Below, in pieces: positions 4,729 through 10,391 of a DNA stretch of 10,391 nucleotides (positions are counted from its first letter, which is position 1; each line of letters opens with the position of its first letter). The notes beneath the pieces are model-generated. The model ran no database searches and was not told the DNA's origin. It saw only the letters and a program-made list of their open reading frames with translations. This DNA is from an uncultured Bacillota bacterium. GTDB taxonomy: Bacteria > Bacillota > Clostridia > Caldicoprobacterales > UBA3941. The stretch spans positions 1 to 10,391 of the forward strand of contig CALGOY010000313.1 in the NCBI GenBank assembly GCA_937960725.1, read 5' to 3'. Both the position numbers and the translations under genes were made by a program.

Positions 4729-6963
4729 ATGGCAGAGGTAACTGGGATCATAGAGGAGATAGTGTTTAGAAATGAAGACAATGGATTTACCGTTTTAGAG
4801 CTTCGGGAAGAGAGGGAAGGAAGCCTAACTACAGTGGTGGGAAACCTACCCTTTGTGGTGGAAGGGGAAAGGGTGAGGGTCACGGGGGAATGGACCGTGC
4901 ATCCGGATTATGGGCCCCAGCTTAAGGTAGAAAACCTCCAGAGCGTGCCTCCTTCCAGCCTGGATGGGCTTGAGAAATATCTCTCCTCTGGGCTTATCAA
5001 AGGGGTAGGCCCTGCCACTGCTAAAAGATTAGTGGAGCACTTTGGGCTTGACACCTTGGATATCATCCAATTCAATCCCGAACGGCTCACAGAAGTGGAT
5101 GGAATAGGTCCTGCCAAGGCGGAGGCGATTGCCGCCTCCTTTGCTGAGCAGAAAGAAGTTCGAGAGGTCATGTTATTCTTACAGACCTACGGGATTACGA
5201 CTACCTATGCCATTAAAATATATAAAATATACGGGGCAAACACCATTCCCCTCATCAAAGAAAATCCATATCGCCTAGCCAGGGAAGTTACGGGAATAGG
5301 CTTTAAGACAGCAGATCGGATTGCTAGAAACATGGGAATTGAGCATGACTCCCCCTATAGGGTAGCAGCCGGCACCCAATACGTCCTATCTCAGGCAGCC
5401 AGCGACGGCCACACCTATCTGCCGAAAGAGGAGCTAATCCGCCGGGCCTCCAGCCTCCTGGGAGTTCCCAAGGAGCTGGTGGAAAATGCAATCGTCTCTA
5501 TGGCGGTCGAACAGCTAATCCACGTGGAGGAGATGGAAGACCACACTGCTGTTTACCTATTGCCTTTCTACTATGCCGAAAGCGGGGTATGCAAGGGCTT
5601 AATTGAACTTTCCATGACCGAGGTAGAATCCCCTGTAATAGATATAGATAAAGCCCTTGAGGAGTGGCAGCGGCGGGAGGGAATTGTGCTTGCTAAGCGG
5701 CAGCGGGAAGCAGTGGTTGAAGCCCTGAACAACGGGGTCCTTATAATCACCGGAGGGCCAGGGACGGGAAAAACCACTACCATCAACTGCATCATCCAGC
5801 TGTTTGAGCAGCAGGGGCTGGAAGTGGTTTTAGCCGCCCCAACCGGGCGGGCGGCCAAGAGGCTAACTGAGACCACCGGCCGGGAAGCTAAAACCATCCA
5901 CAGGCTTTTAGAATACGGCTATTTGGGGGATGGGGAGGGGGAAGAGCTATTATTTCAAAAAGATGAAGACGACCCCTTAGAGGCCGATGTAGTCGTAATA
6001 GATGAGATGTCCATGGTGGATATTTTGCTTATGAATCATCTCTTAAAAGCAATAGTGCCTGGAACCCGGCTTATCATGGTAGGGGATATAGATCAGCTGC
6101 CTTCGGTGGGCCCTGGCAATGTGCTGAAGGACATAATAAACAGCGGACTTATTAGGGTTATATGTTTAGATGAAATTTTCCGTCAGGCCCAGGAAAGCAT
6201 GATCGTGGTAAACGCCCACAGGATTAACTGCGGGGAATTTCCCTATCTAAACGTACCCGGCAAGGATTTTTATTTCGACCGGCGCCATAGCAGCCAGGAC
6301 ATTCTAAACACCTTGATAGATCTAGTATGCAGGAGAATTCCCAGTTTTGGGCCCTATGACCCCATGCGGGATATCCAGGTCCTTACACCGATGAGGAAAG
6401 GAATAGTAGGCGTCAATAAGCTCAATGAAGAGCTCCAAAGGACGCTCAACCCTCCCGAACCGAATAAGGAGGAGCACCCCTTTCGGGATGTAATATTCCG
6501 GGAGGGGGATAAGGTGATGCAGATTAAGAACAACTACAGAACCCCTTGGAAGCGGATACAGTATGGAAAGACCGTCGAAGAAGGGGAAGGGGTTTTCAAC
6601 GGCGATGTAGGATACATTCTTAAGATTGACAAAGAAGAAAAAATCATGCAGGTTCTATTCGATGATGACCGGCACGTGGTCTATGACTTCACCCAGCTGG
6701 ATGAGCTGGAGCTAGCTTATGCCATATCCATACACAAAAGCCAAGGCAGCGAATTTCCCATAGTAGTGATACCCATGAGCTGGGGACCGCCGATGCTTAT
6801 GACCCGCAATCTCCTGTACACAGCGGTAACCCGGGCCCGAAACATGGTGGTGCTGGTAGGAAAAGAAAGCGTTATAAGGGATATGATAGCCAATAACCGC
6901 ATATCCCATCGCTACTCTGGTTTAGAGAAAAGGCTTAGGGATATATTTGCAAGATTAGGGTGA
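4729..6963 (+). CDS. recD2: RecD2 (RecD-like) ATP-dependent DNA helicase
   Basis: A 744-residue 5'-3' DNA helicase of superfamily 1B, used in DNA repair and replication-fork maintenance in bacteria that use it outside RecBCD. I chose the ATG at 4729, with GGAGG (4718-4722) 6 bases upstream; the adjacent TTG at 4726 is possible. Residues 1-75 fit an OB-like N-terminal domain. Residues 80-205 contain helix-hairpin-helix repeats (IKGVGPATAKRLVEHFG; VDGIGPAKAEAIAASF; VTGIGFKTADRIA). The motor follows: Walker A GGPGTGKTTT near 342-351, APTGRAAKRL near 370, Walker B VVIDEMS near 422-428, motif III VGDIDQLPSVGPG near 451-463, motif V AISIHKSQGSEF near 665-676, and motif VI YTAVTRARN near 697-705. 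All expected motifs are present. The long N-terminus marks RecD2 rather than RecD. Its stop overlaps the start region of comFC, so the two are translationally coupled. Confidence 0.96.
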   Translation: MAEVTGIIEEIVFRNEDNGFTVLELREEREGSLTTVVGNLPFVVEGERVRVTGEWTVHPDYGPQLKVENLQSVPPSSLDGLEKYLSSGLIKGVGPATAKRLVEHFGLDTLDIIQFNPERLTEVDGIGPAKAEAIAASFAEQKEVREVMLFLQTYGITTTYAIKIYKIYGANTIPLIKENPYRLAREVTGIGFKTADRIARNMGIEHDSPYRVAAGTQYVLSQAASDGHTYLPKEELIRRASSLLGVPKELVENAIVSMAVEQLIHVEEMEDHTAVYLLPFYYAESGVCKGLIELSMTEVESPVIDIDKALEEWQRREGIVLAKRQREAVVEALNNGVLIITGGPGTGKTTTINCIIQLFEQQGLEVVLAAPTGRAAKRLTETTGREAKTIHRLLEYGYLGDGEGEELLFQKDEDDPLEADVVVIDEMSMVDILLMNHLLKAIVPGTRLIMVGDIDQLPSVGPGNVLKDIINSGLIRVICLDEIFRQAQESMIVVNAHRINCGEFPYLNVPGKDFYFDRRHSSQDILNTLIDLVCRRIPSFGPYDPMRDIQVLTPMRKGIVGVNKLNEELQRTLNPPEPNKEEHPFRDVIFREGDKVMQIKNNYRTPWKRIQYGKTVEEGEGVFNGDVGYILKIDKEEKIMQVLFDDDRHVVYDFTQLDELELAYAISIHKSQGSEFPIVVIPMSWGPPMLMTRNLLYTAVTRARNMVVLVGKESVIRDMIANNRISHRYSGLEKRLRDIFARLG

Positions 6964-7694
6964 GGGATGTGGACTGGTGGGGAATCAAAGAGGCTGTACT
7001 GGATATAATCTACCCCGTAGGTATCAGATGTTTAATTTGCGGCAGCAGAAAGCCCGACCTAATGCCCAGCGGAGAATGCCACGAATGCCTAGACAGCCTG
7101 CCCTTTATCGTGCCCCCAATCTGCCCTAAATGTGGCAAGCCGGTTTTAGTTCAAGGGGAAGTTTGTCCCGACTGCGAACACGGATACCATCCCTTTAGGC
7201 AAGCCATGGCTATTTTAGAGTATAGGAGAGGAGTGCCAGAGCTTGTTCACCGCTTTAAGTACCAGGGGGAGAGGATTTTATCGAAACCCATGATTGAATG
7301 GATGACCCAGGGGGTAAAAATTAAGGGGTGGGAGTTTGATATAATCGTACCTGTCCCCCTATACCCTAAGAGGGAGAGGAAGCGGGGATTTAACCAGGCT
7401 ACCCTCCTAGCAGAGGGGATAGGGAGAAATCTCAACAAACCAGTTCTCCGCCGCAATTTAGTTCGGGTAATAGATACCCAGACTCAAGTAAGTTTAGACA
7501 AATACGCCAGGATAGCCAATCTTCAAGGAGCCTTTCAAATATTAAATCCTAGCCAATTTAAAGATAAGACCGTGCTATTAGTAGACGATGTATATACAAC
7601 TGGAGCCACCACAGATCAATGCTCAAGGGTTATTTTGGGCGCTGGAGCCAGGGATGTATTCGTACTGACCCTAGCTACTGGCAGAAATACTTAG
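6960..7694 (+). CDS. comFC: ComF family protein (zinc-finger phosphoribosyltransferase-like competence protein)
   Basis: A protein of up to 244 residues related to ComFC, which is needed for uptake of transforming DNA in B. subtilis and other bacteria. The GTG at 6960 overlaps the recD2 stop; the GTG at 6969 is equally plausible because the AGGGTGA at 6957-6963 could serve as its ribosome binding site. The N-terminal part has four Cys pairs: C24-x2-C27, C40-x2-C43, C55-x2-C58 and C69-x2-C72, enough for two zinc sites. The C-terminal half is a phosphoribosyltransferase fold with VPVPLYPKRERKRGFNQA near 130-147 and the PRPP-loop motif VLLVDDVYTTGATT at 205-218. The gene lies between recD2 and yvyF. 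No comFA or comFB is present upstream, unlike in B. subtilis. Confidence 0.95.
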   Translation: MRDVDWWGIKEAVLDIIYPVGIRCLICGSRKPDLMPSGECHECLDSLPFIVPPICPKCGKPVLVQGEVCPDCEHGYHPFRQAMAILEYRRGVPELVHRFKYQGERILSKPMIEWMTQGVKIKGWEFDIIVPVPLYPKRERKRGFNQATLLAEGIGRNLNKPVLRRNLVRVIDTQTQVSLDKYARIANLQGAFQILNPSQFKDKTVLLVDDVYTTGATTDQCSRVILGAGARDVFVLTLATGRNT

Positions 7695-7711
7695 AAAGGG
7701 AGATGTTTAGG

Positions 7712-8128
7712 ATGGATATAAGGAATTGTAAGCGGTGCAACCGGATTTTCCAATACAGGGGGAGTAAATACTGTCCTAACTGCATGATTGAGCTAGATGA
7801 GATGTTTAAAGTCGTCCGGGACTATCTATATGATCACCCTGAGGCCAATGTCATTCAAACTTCAGAAGCTACGGGAGTAGAGGAAGAAATCATCTTAGAA
7901 TTTTTAAAGCAGGGACGGCTTGAACTTAGCGAGCCCAGCCTGGCCTATGTCTGCGAAAGATGCGGTAAGCCAATTACTACGGGCAGATACTGTCAAGATT
8001 GCATAACTACATTGGATAGGGAGATGAAGAGAGGATTTGCAGAAGCATCGCAAAACCCCCGAAACCTAGGCAGAGATAGCAACCGGATGCATATATATGA
8101 TTACTATCGGAAAAAAAAGAAACAATAG
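7712..8128 (+). CDS. yvyF: YvyF family flagellar operon protein
   Basis: A predicted 138-residue protein. I chose ATG 7712, with GGGAG at 7698-7702 nine bases upstream; ATG 7703 has no usable spacing. It has an N-terminal zinc finger (C6-x2-C9 and C21-x2-C24), a central MerR-like helix-turn-helix segment (VIQTSEATGVEEEIILEFLKQGRL, residues 47-70), and a second Cys cluster (C81-x2-C84 and C94-x2-C97). The tail is basic and ends in KKKK. This architecture and its place between comFC and flgM match YvyF of B. subtilis, sometimes called flagellar operon protein TIGR03826. Its exact role is not settled; a regulatory or DNA-binding role is inferred. It is 17 bases downstream of comFC with no terminator between, so it belongs to the recD2-comFC transcript. 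Confidence 0.92.
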   Translation: MDIRNCKRCNRIFQYRGSKYCPNCMIELDEMFKVVRDYLYDHPEANVIQTSEATGVEEEIILEFLKQGRLELSEPSLAYVCERCGKPITTGRYCQDCITTLDREMKRGFAEASQNPRNLGRDSNRMHIYDYYRKKKKQ

Positions 8129-8139
8129 GAAATTTACCC

Positions 8140-8167
8140 TAAACATTTCAGCCAGTTGTGCCGATAT
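8140..8167 (+). promoter_or_regulatory. Sigma-28/SigD flagellar promoter before flgM
   Basis: TAAA (8140-8143), 16 bases, then GCCGATAT (8160-8167) matches the SigD consensus TAAA-N14-16-GCCGATAA except for the last base. B. subtilis also has a SigD promoter before flgM. The start codon at 8202 is 34 bases downstream of the -10 element. It makes flgM and the genes after it expressible once SigD is active. Confidence 0.85.
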
Positions 8168-8201
8168 AGTAAGTAGAGCTTGAAAATAAGGGGTGATACC
8201 T

Positions 8202-8486
8202 TTGAAGATAAATCCCAATTTAATATCCAAAGCCCTGGAAATATATAATACCCAGAAATCTAGGCAAAGCCGGGTGGGCGAAAAGGAAAATAGCCGGAAA
8301 GACCAGCTATCCTTATCCGAGGAGGCCCAGGCTTTCCAAGCGGGGATGAAGGCCGTTAAGGATAGCCCTGATGTAAGGATGGCTAAAGTGGAGGAGCTCA
8401 AAGCCTTGATGGAGTCAGGGCGCTATAAAGTCAATAGCTACGACATCGCATCAAAGATAGTCGACGATATACTGTTTAACAAATAG
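8202..8486 (+). CDS. flgM: FlgM, anti-sigma-28 (anti-SigD) factor
   Basis: A 94-residue anti-sigma factor that holds the flagellar sigma factor inactive until the hook-basal body is complete. I chose TTG 8202, preceded by AAGGGGTGAT (8188-8197); the GTG at 8193 lies inside that site. It begins MKINPN...ALEIYNTQ, as FlgM proteins do. The C-terminal half carries the sigma-binding helices: LSLSEEAQAFQAGMKAV, then PDVRMAKVEELKALMESG and YKVNSYDIASKIVDDIL. The N-terminal half is polar and probably disordered. A SigD-type promoter lies just upstream, giving the usual feedback in which SigD raises its own inhibitor. The next gene, flgN, starts 18 bases after the stop. Confidence 0.95.
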   Translation: MKINPNLISKALEIYNTQKSRQSRVGEKENSRKDQLSLSEEAQAFQAGMKAVKDSPDVRMAKVEELKALMESGRYKVNSYDIASKIVDDILFNK

Positions 8487-8504
8487 CAATGGAGTTGGAA
8501 TTTT

Positions 8505-9005
8505 ATGAATGAACTATTAGATAGATTGATACAAAACCTGGAGCAGGAAAAGGATATATACAAAGAGCTGCTCGAAATTTCCGAACAGAAGAAACAAGCG
8601 ATCATGGGCAATAAAATTAAAGAGTTAGAAAAAATAGTCCAGACTGAGCAGGAGCATATCGCCTGCATCAGCGGGCTAGAGAATAAGCGGCAGGAGATTA
8701 TAGATACCATAGCTGCCGAGAAAAAGCTAGCCCCCGAAAATATAACCATATCCACTCTAATATCCTGGGCTCCTAAAGAAACAGCCCACAGGCTAGAGGT
8801 TATTAAGCGGGAATTTGAACAAATAATAGAGCGGCAAAAAGATCTCAATAGAATCAATGAGAGGCTTTTGAAAATAAATCTGGAATACGTAAACTTTGCT
8901 ATTAATTTTTTAACAGGCAGCCACGGTTCTGCTTCAACCTATGGAGAAAAGGGACAGGCTGCTAAAGCGCAGCAGAGCAGAAATCTTTTCGATAAAAAAG
9001 TGTAG
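8505..9005 (+). CDS. flgN: FlgN family flagellar chaperone
   Basis: A 166-residue protein that is almost entirely helical and rich in Glu and Lys, as expected for FlgN, the export chaperone of the hook-filament junction proteins FlgK and FlgL. The ATG at 8505 has GGAG at 8491-8494 upstream. The family pattern is seen in the N-terminal helix (LLDRLIQNLEQEKDIYKELLEISEQKKQAIMGNKI, described in pieces: LLDRLIQNLEQEKDIY then LLEISEQKKQAI) and in the long C-terminal coiled-coil helix ending LLKINLEYVNFAINFL. The last 25 residues are polar and probably flexible. Its position, directly before flgK and 22 bases from it, supports the call. No enzyme motif is present. Confidence 0.9.
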   Translation: MNELLDRLIQNLEQEKDIYKELLEISEQKKQAIMGNKIKELEKIVQTEQEHIACISGLENKRQEIIDTIAAEKKLAPENITISTLISWAPKETAHRLEVIKREFEQIIERQKDLNRINERLLKINLEYVNFAINFLTGSHGSASTYGEKGQAAKAQQSRNLFDKKV

Positions 9006-9027
9006 ATAAATGGGAGTGAAATAAACA

Positions 9028-10391
9028 ATGAGCTCAACTTTCTACGGACTACAGATTGCCCGAACTGGTGTATTCGTAAGCCAAAAAGGCCTTGAAGTAA
9101 CGGGCCACAACATAGCAAACGCCAATACCCCCGGTTATACCAGGCAGAGGCTGATTACCAGCTCAATAGAAGGCGGCATGAACTATGGAATATTCACATA
9201 TACCTCCAAAGGCCAGGTAGGGGGAGGGGTTGATATCCAAGAGCTGACCCAGATAAGGGACGCTTTCTTGGACATGCAGTACCGCAGAGAAAGCGGCACC
9301 TGGGGAGAGTGGACAGTTAAAACCGACGCCCTCCAGTATATAGAAGGGGTATTCAGAGAGCCTTCAGAAGCAGGGATTAATGCAGTATTAGCCGACTTGT
9401 TTGAAGATTTACATGAGCTATCAAAAAATCCAGAGAGCAAAGAGATAAGGACTTTGGTCAGGCAGGACGCCATTAAACTGACGGAGACCCTCAGGCATTA
9501 CTATAACCAGCTGGTAGCCCTGCAGGAGGAGCAGGATACCGCCATCAAGCTGACGATTGATGAGATAAACGACATCGTTAAAAGCATTAGGGATTTAAAT
9601 GAACAGATATTTAAATACGAAGCGGGAGGCGAAAGGGCCAACGACCTGAGGGACAAGAGAAATCTGTTGATAGATGAGCTCTCCACCCTCATAAGAGTAG
9701 ACTACTATGAAGATCCAAATGGACGGTTCAGGATTGACCTCAACGGTATGCCCTTAGTAGACCATCTCTCTTACCGTACCCTGACCGTAACTAAAAGCAA
9801 GGATAATCCCGTCGAAGGAGAGGCTAACCTATATTCTATAAAATGGGCAGGCACGGACATTGAACTTAATCTCAGCGACATAAGGGGCGGAAAACTAAAA
9901 GGCTACTTAGAGATGAGGGACGGGGATGGAGATAAGGTAAATAGCTTGGGTATTCCTTATTTTGTAAAGAAGCTTAACGAATTTGCAAAGAATATCGCCG
10001 ATGCGTTTAACTACATACATAGCCAAGGATATACCCTACCCTATGGCAATAACGAATCTAGAACAGGTATAAATTTTTTTACAGATGATGCTGACGGAAT
10101 TAAAAATATAACTGCTAAAAATATTACTGTGTCAAAGGATATAATGGAAAGTGTATACAACATTGCTGCATCGAGCAAACCGGTATATGATGATCCAACA
10201 CAAATAGATGATGAGTCAACGGAAACAGGCAACGAGCCGACAGGGCGAGGGAACAACGAGATTGCCCTACAGCTTGCAGATCTGAGGAATAAGGCCATAG
10301 TTAAGTTGGAGGACGGCAAGGAAATAGAAGGCCTAGAAAACACTATAAAATCAATAATTATCGCCGCCGAGCCACCGCCGGCTCGCCTTCT
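9028..10391 (+). CDS. flgK: FlgK, flagellar hook-associated protein 1 (3' end outside window)
   Basis: FlgK joins the hook to the filament and is exported through the flagellar secretion apparatus. The ATG at 9028 follows GGGAGTGA (9012-9019). At least 454 residues are open to the window edge. The N-terminus carries the conserved rod/hook signature (STFYGLQIARTGVFVSQ; HNIANANTPGYTRQ at 27-40) and GVDIQELTQIRDAFLDMQYR. A coiled region (LRQDAIKL-like, then DEINDIVKSIRDLNEQI and ANDLRDKRNLLIDELS) leads into the variable middle, with PYFVKKLNEFAKNIADAFNYIHSQG typical of FlgK. An acidic, Thr-rich stretch lies near residues 384-408. NNEIALQLADLRNKA marks the start of the C-terminal D0/D1 return. 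The final residues before the edge (IIIAAEPPPARL) are not what I expect there. The gene probably shares the flgM transcript. Confidence 0.93.
   Translation, partial: MSSTFYGLQIARTGVFVSQKGLEVTGHNIANANTPGYTRQRLITSSIEGGMNYGIFTYTSKGQVGGGVDIQELTQIRDAFLDMQYRRESGTWGEWTVKTDALQYIEGVFREPSEAGINAVLADLFEDLHELSKNPESKEIRTLVRQDAIKLTETLRHYYNQLVALQEEQDTAIKLTIDEINDIVKSIRDLNEQIFKYEAGGERANDLRDKRNLLIDELSTLIRVDYYEDPNGRFRIDLNGMPLVDHLSYRTLTVTKSKDNPVEGEANLYSIKWAGTDIELNLSDIRGGKLKGYLEMRDGDGDKVNSLGIPYFVKKLNEFAKNIADAFNYIHSQGYTLPYGNNESRTGINFFTDDADGIKNITAKNITVSKDIMESVYNIAASSKPVYDDPTQIDDESTETGNEPTGRGNNEIALQLADLRNKAIVKLEDGKEIEGLENTIKSIIIAAEPPPARL

Noticed and set aside
4434..4883. Minus-strand open frame of 149 codons across the aroF-recD2 junction
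   Set aside because: It is antisense to two strongly supported genes and to the recD2 promoter; its composition is that of a shadow frame.
1..10391. CRISPR arrays, tRNA genes, insertion sequences or phage genes
   Set aside because: No regularly spaced repeats, cloverleaf-forming segments, transposase or integrase frames were seen on either strand.

Overview
The window looks like a chromosomal segment of an anaerobic Firmicute (Clostridia), possibly a thermophile of the Thermoanaerobacterales type. This is inferred from AGGAGG-type ribosome binding sites, GTG/TTG starts, heavy ATA and AGG/AGA codon use, a Thermotoga-type DAHP synthase, a T-box leader, a Gram-positive LexA box, and a comFC-yvyF-flgM-flgN-flgK order as in Bacillus subtilis. 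No species can be named from the sequence. All genes lie on the + strand. I see no tRNA, rRNA, CRISPR array or insertion sequence.

Region 1 (1-906): the end of metK with a strong terminator, then a small membrane-anchored protein resembling only the first half of a family 2 glycosyltransferase, also followed by a terminator. Region 2 (980-2421): a sigma-70 family sigma factor followed by three small genes, DUF1659, DUF2922 and YvrJ. This set recurs in Firmicutes and has no settled function. A terminator-like hairpin separates YvrJ from the others.

Region 3 (2446-3175): an unrecognised 214-residue protein whose near-consensus promoter carries a perfect Gram-positive LexA (SOS) box, CGAACATATGTTCG, between the -35 and -10 hexamers. 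Its second half has a weak, by-eye resemblance to ComK. Region 4 (3194-4662): a consensus promoter, a complete T-box riboswitch (probably tRNA-Phe responsive) and a DAHP synthase with an N-terminal regulatory domain. Entry into the shikimate pathway is therefore probably controlled both by tRNA charging and by allostery.

Region 5 (4668-10391): a promoter with a perfect palindrome over the start region drives recD2, comFC and yvyF in a tight run. A sigma-28/SigD-type promoter (TAAA-N16-GCCGATAT) precedes flgM, followed by flgN and a flgK that runs off the window. DNA repair, DNA uptake and late flagellar genes are thus joined in one probable operon with an internal flagellar promoter.

The most noteworthy observations are the SOS-controlled unknown gene, the sigma/DUF1659/DUF2922/YvrJ cassette, the T-box architecture before aroF, and the hairpin that includes part of the recD2 ribosome binding site.
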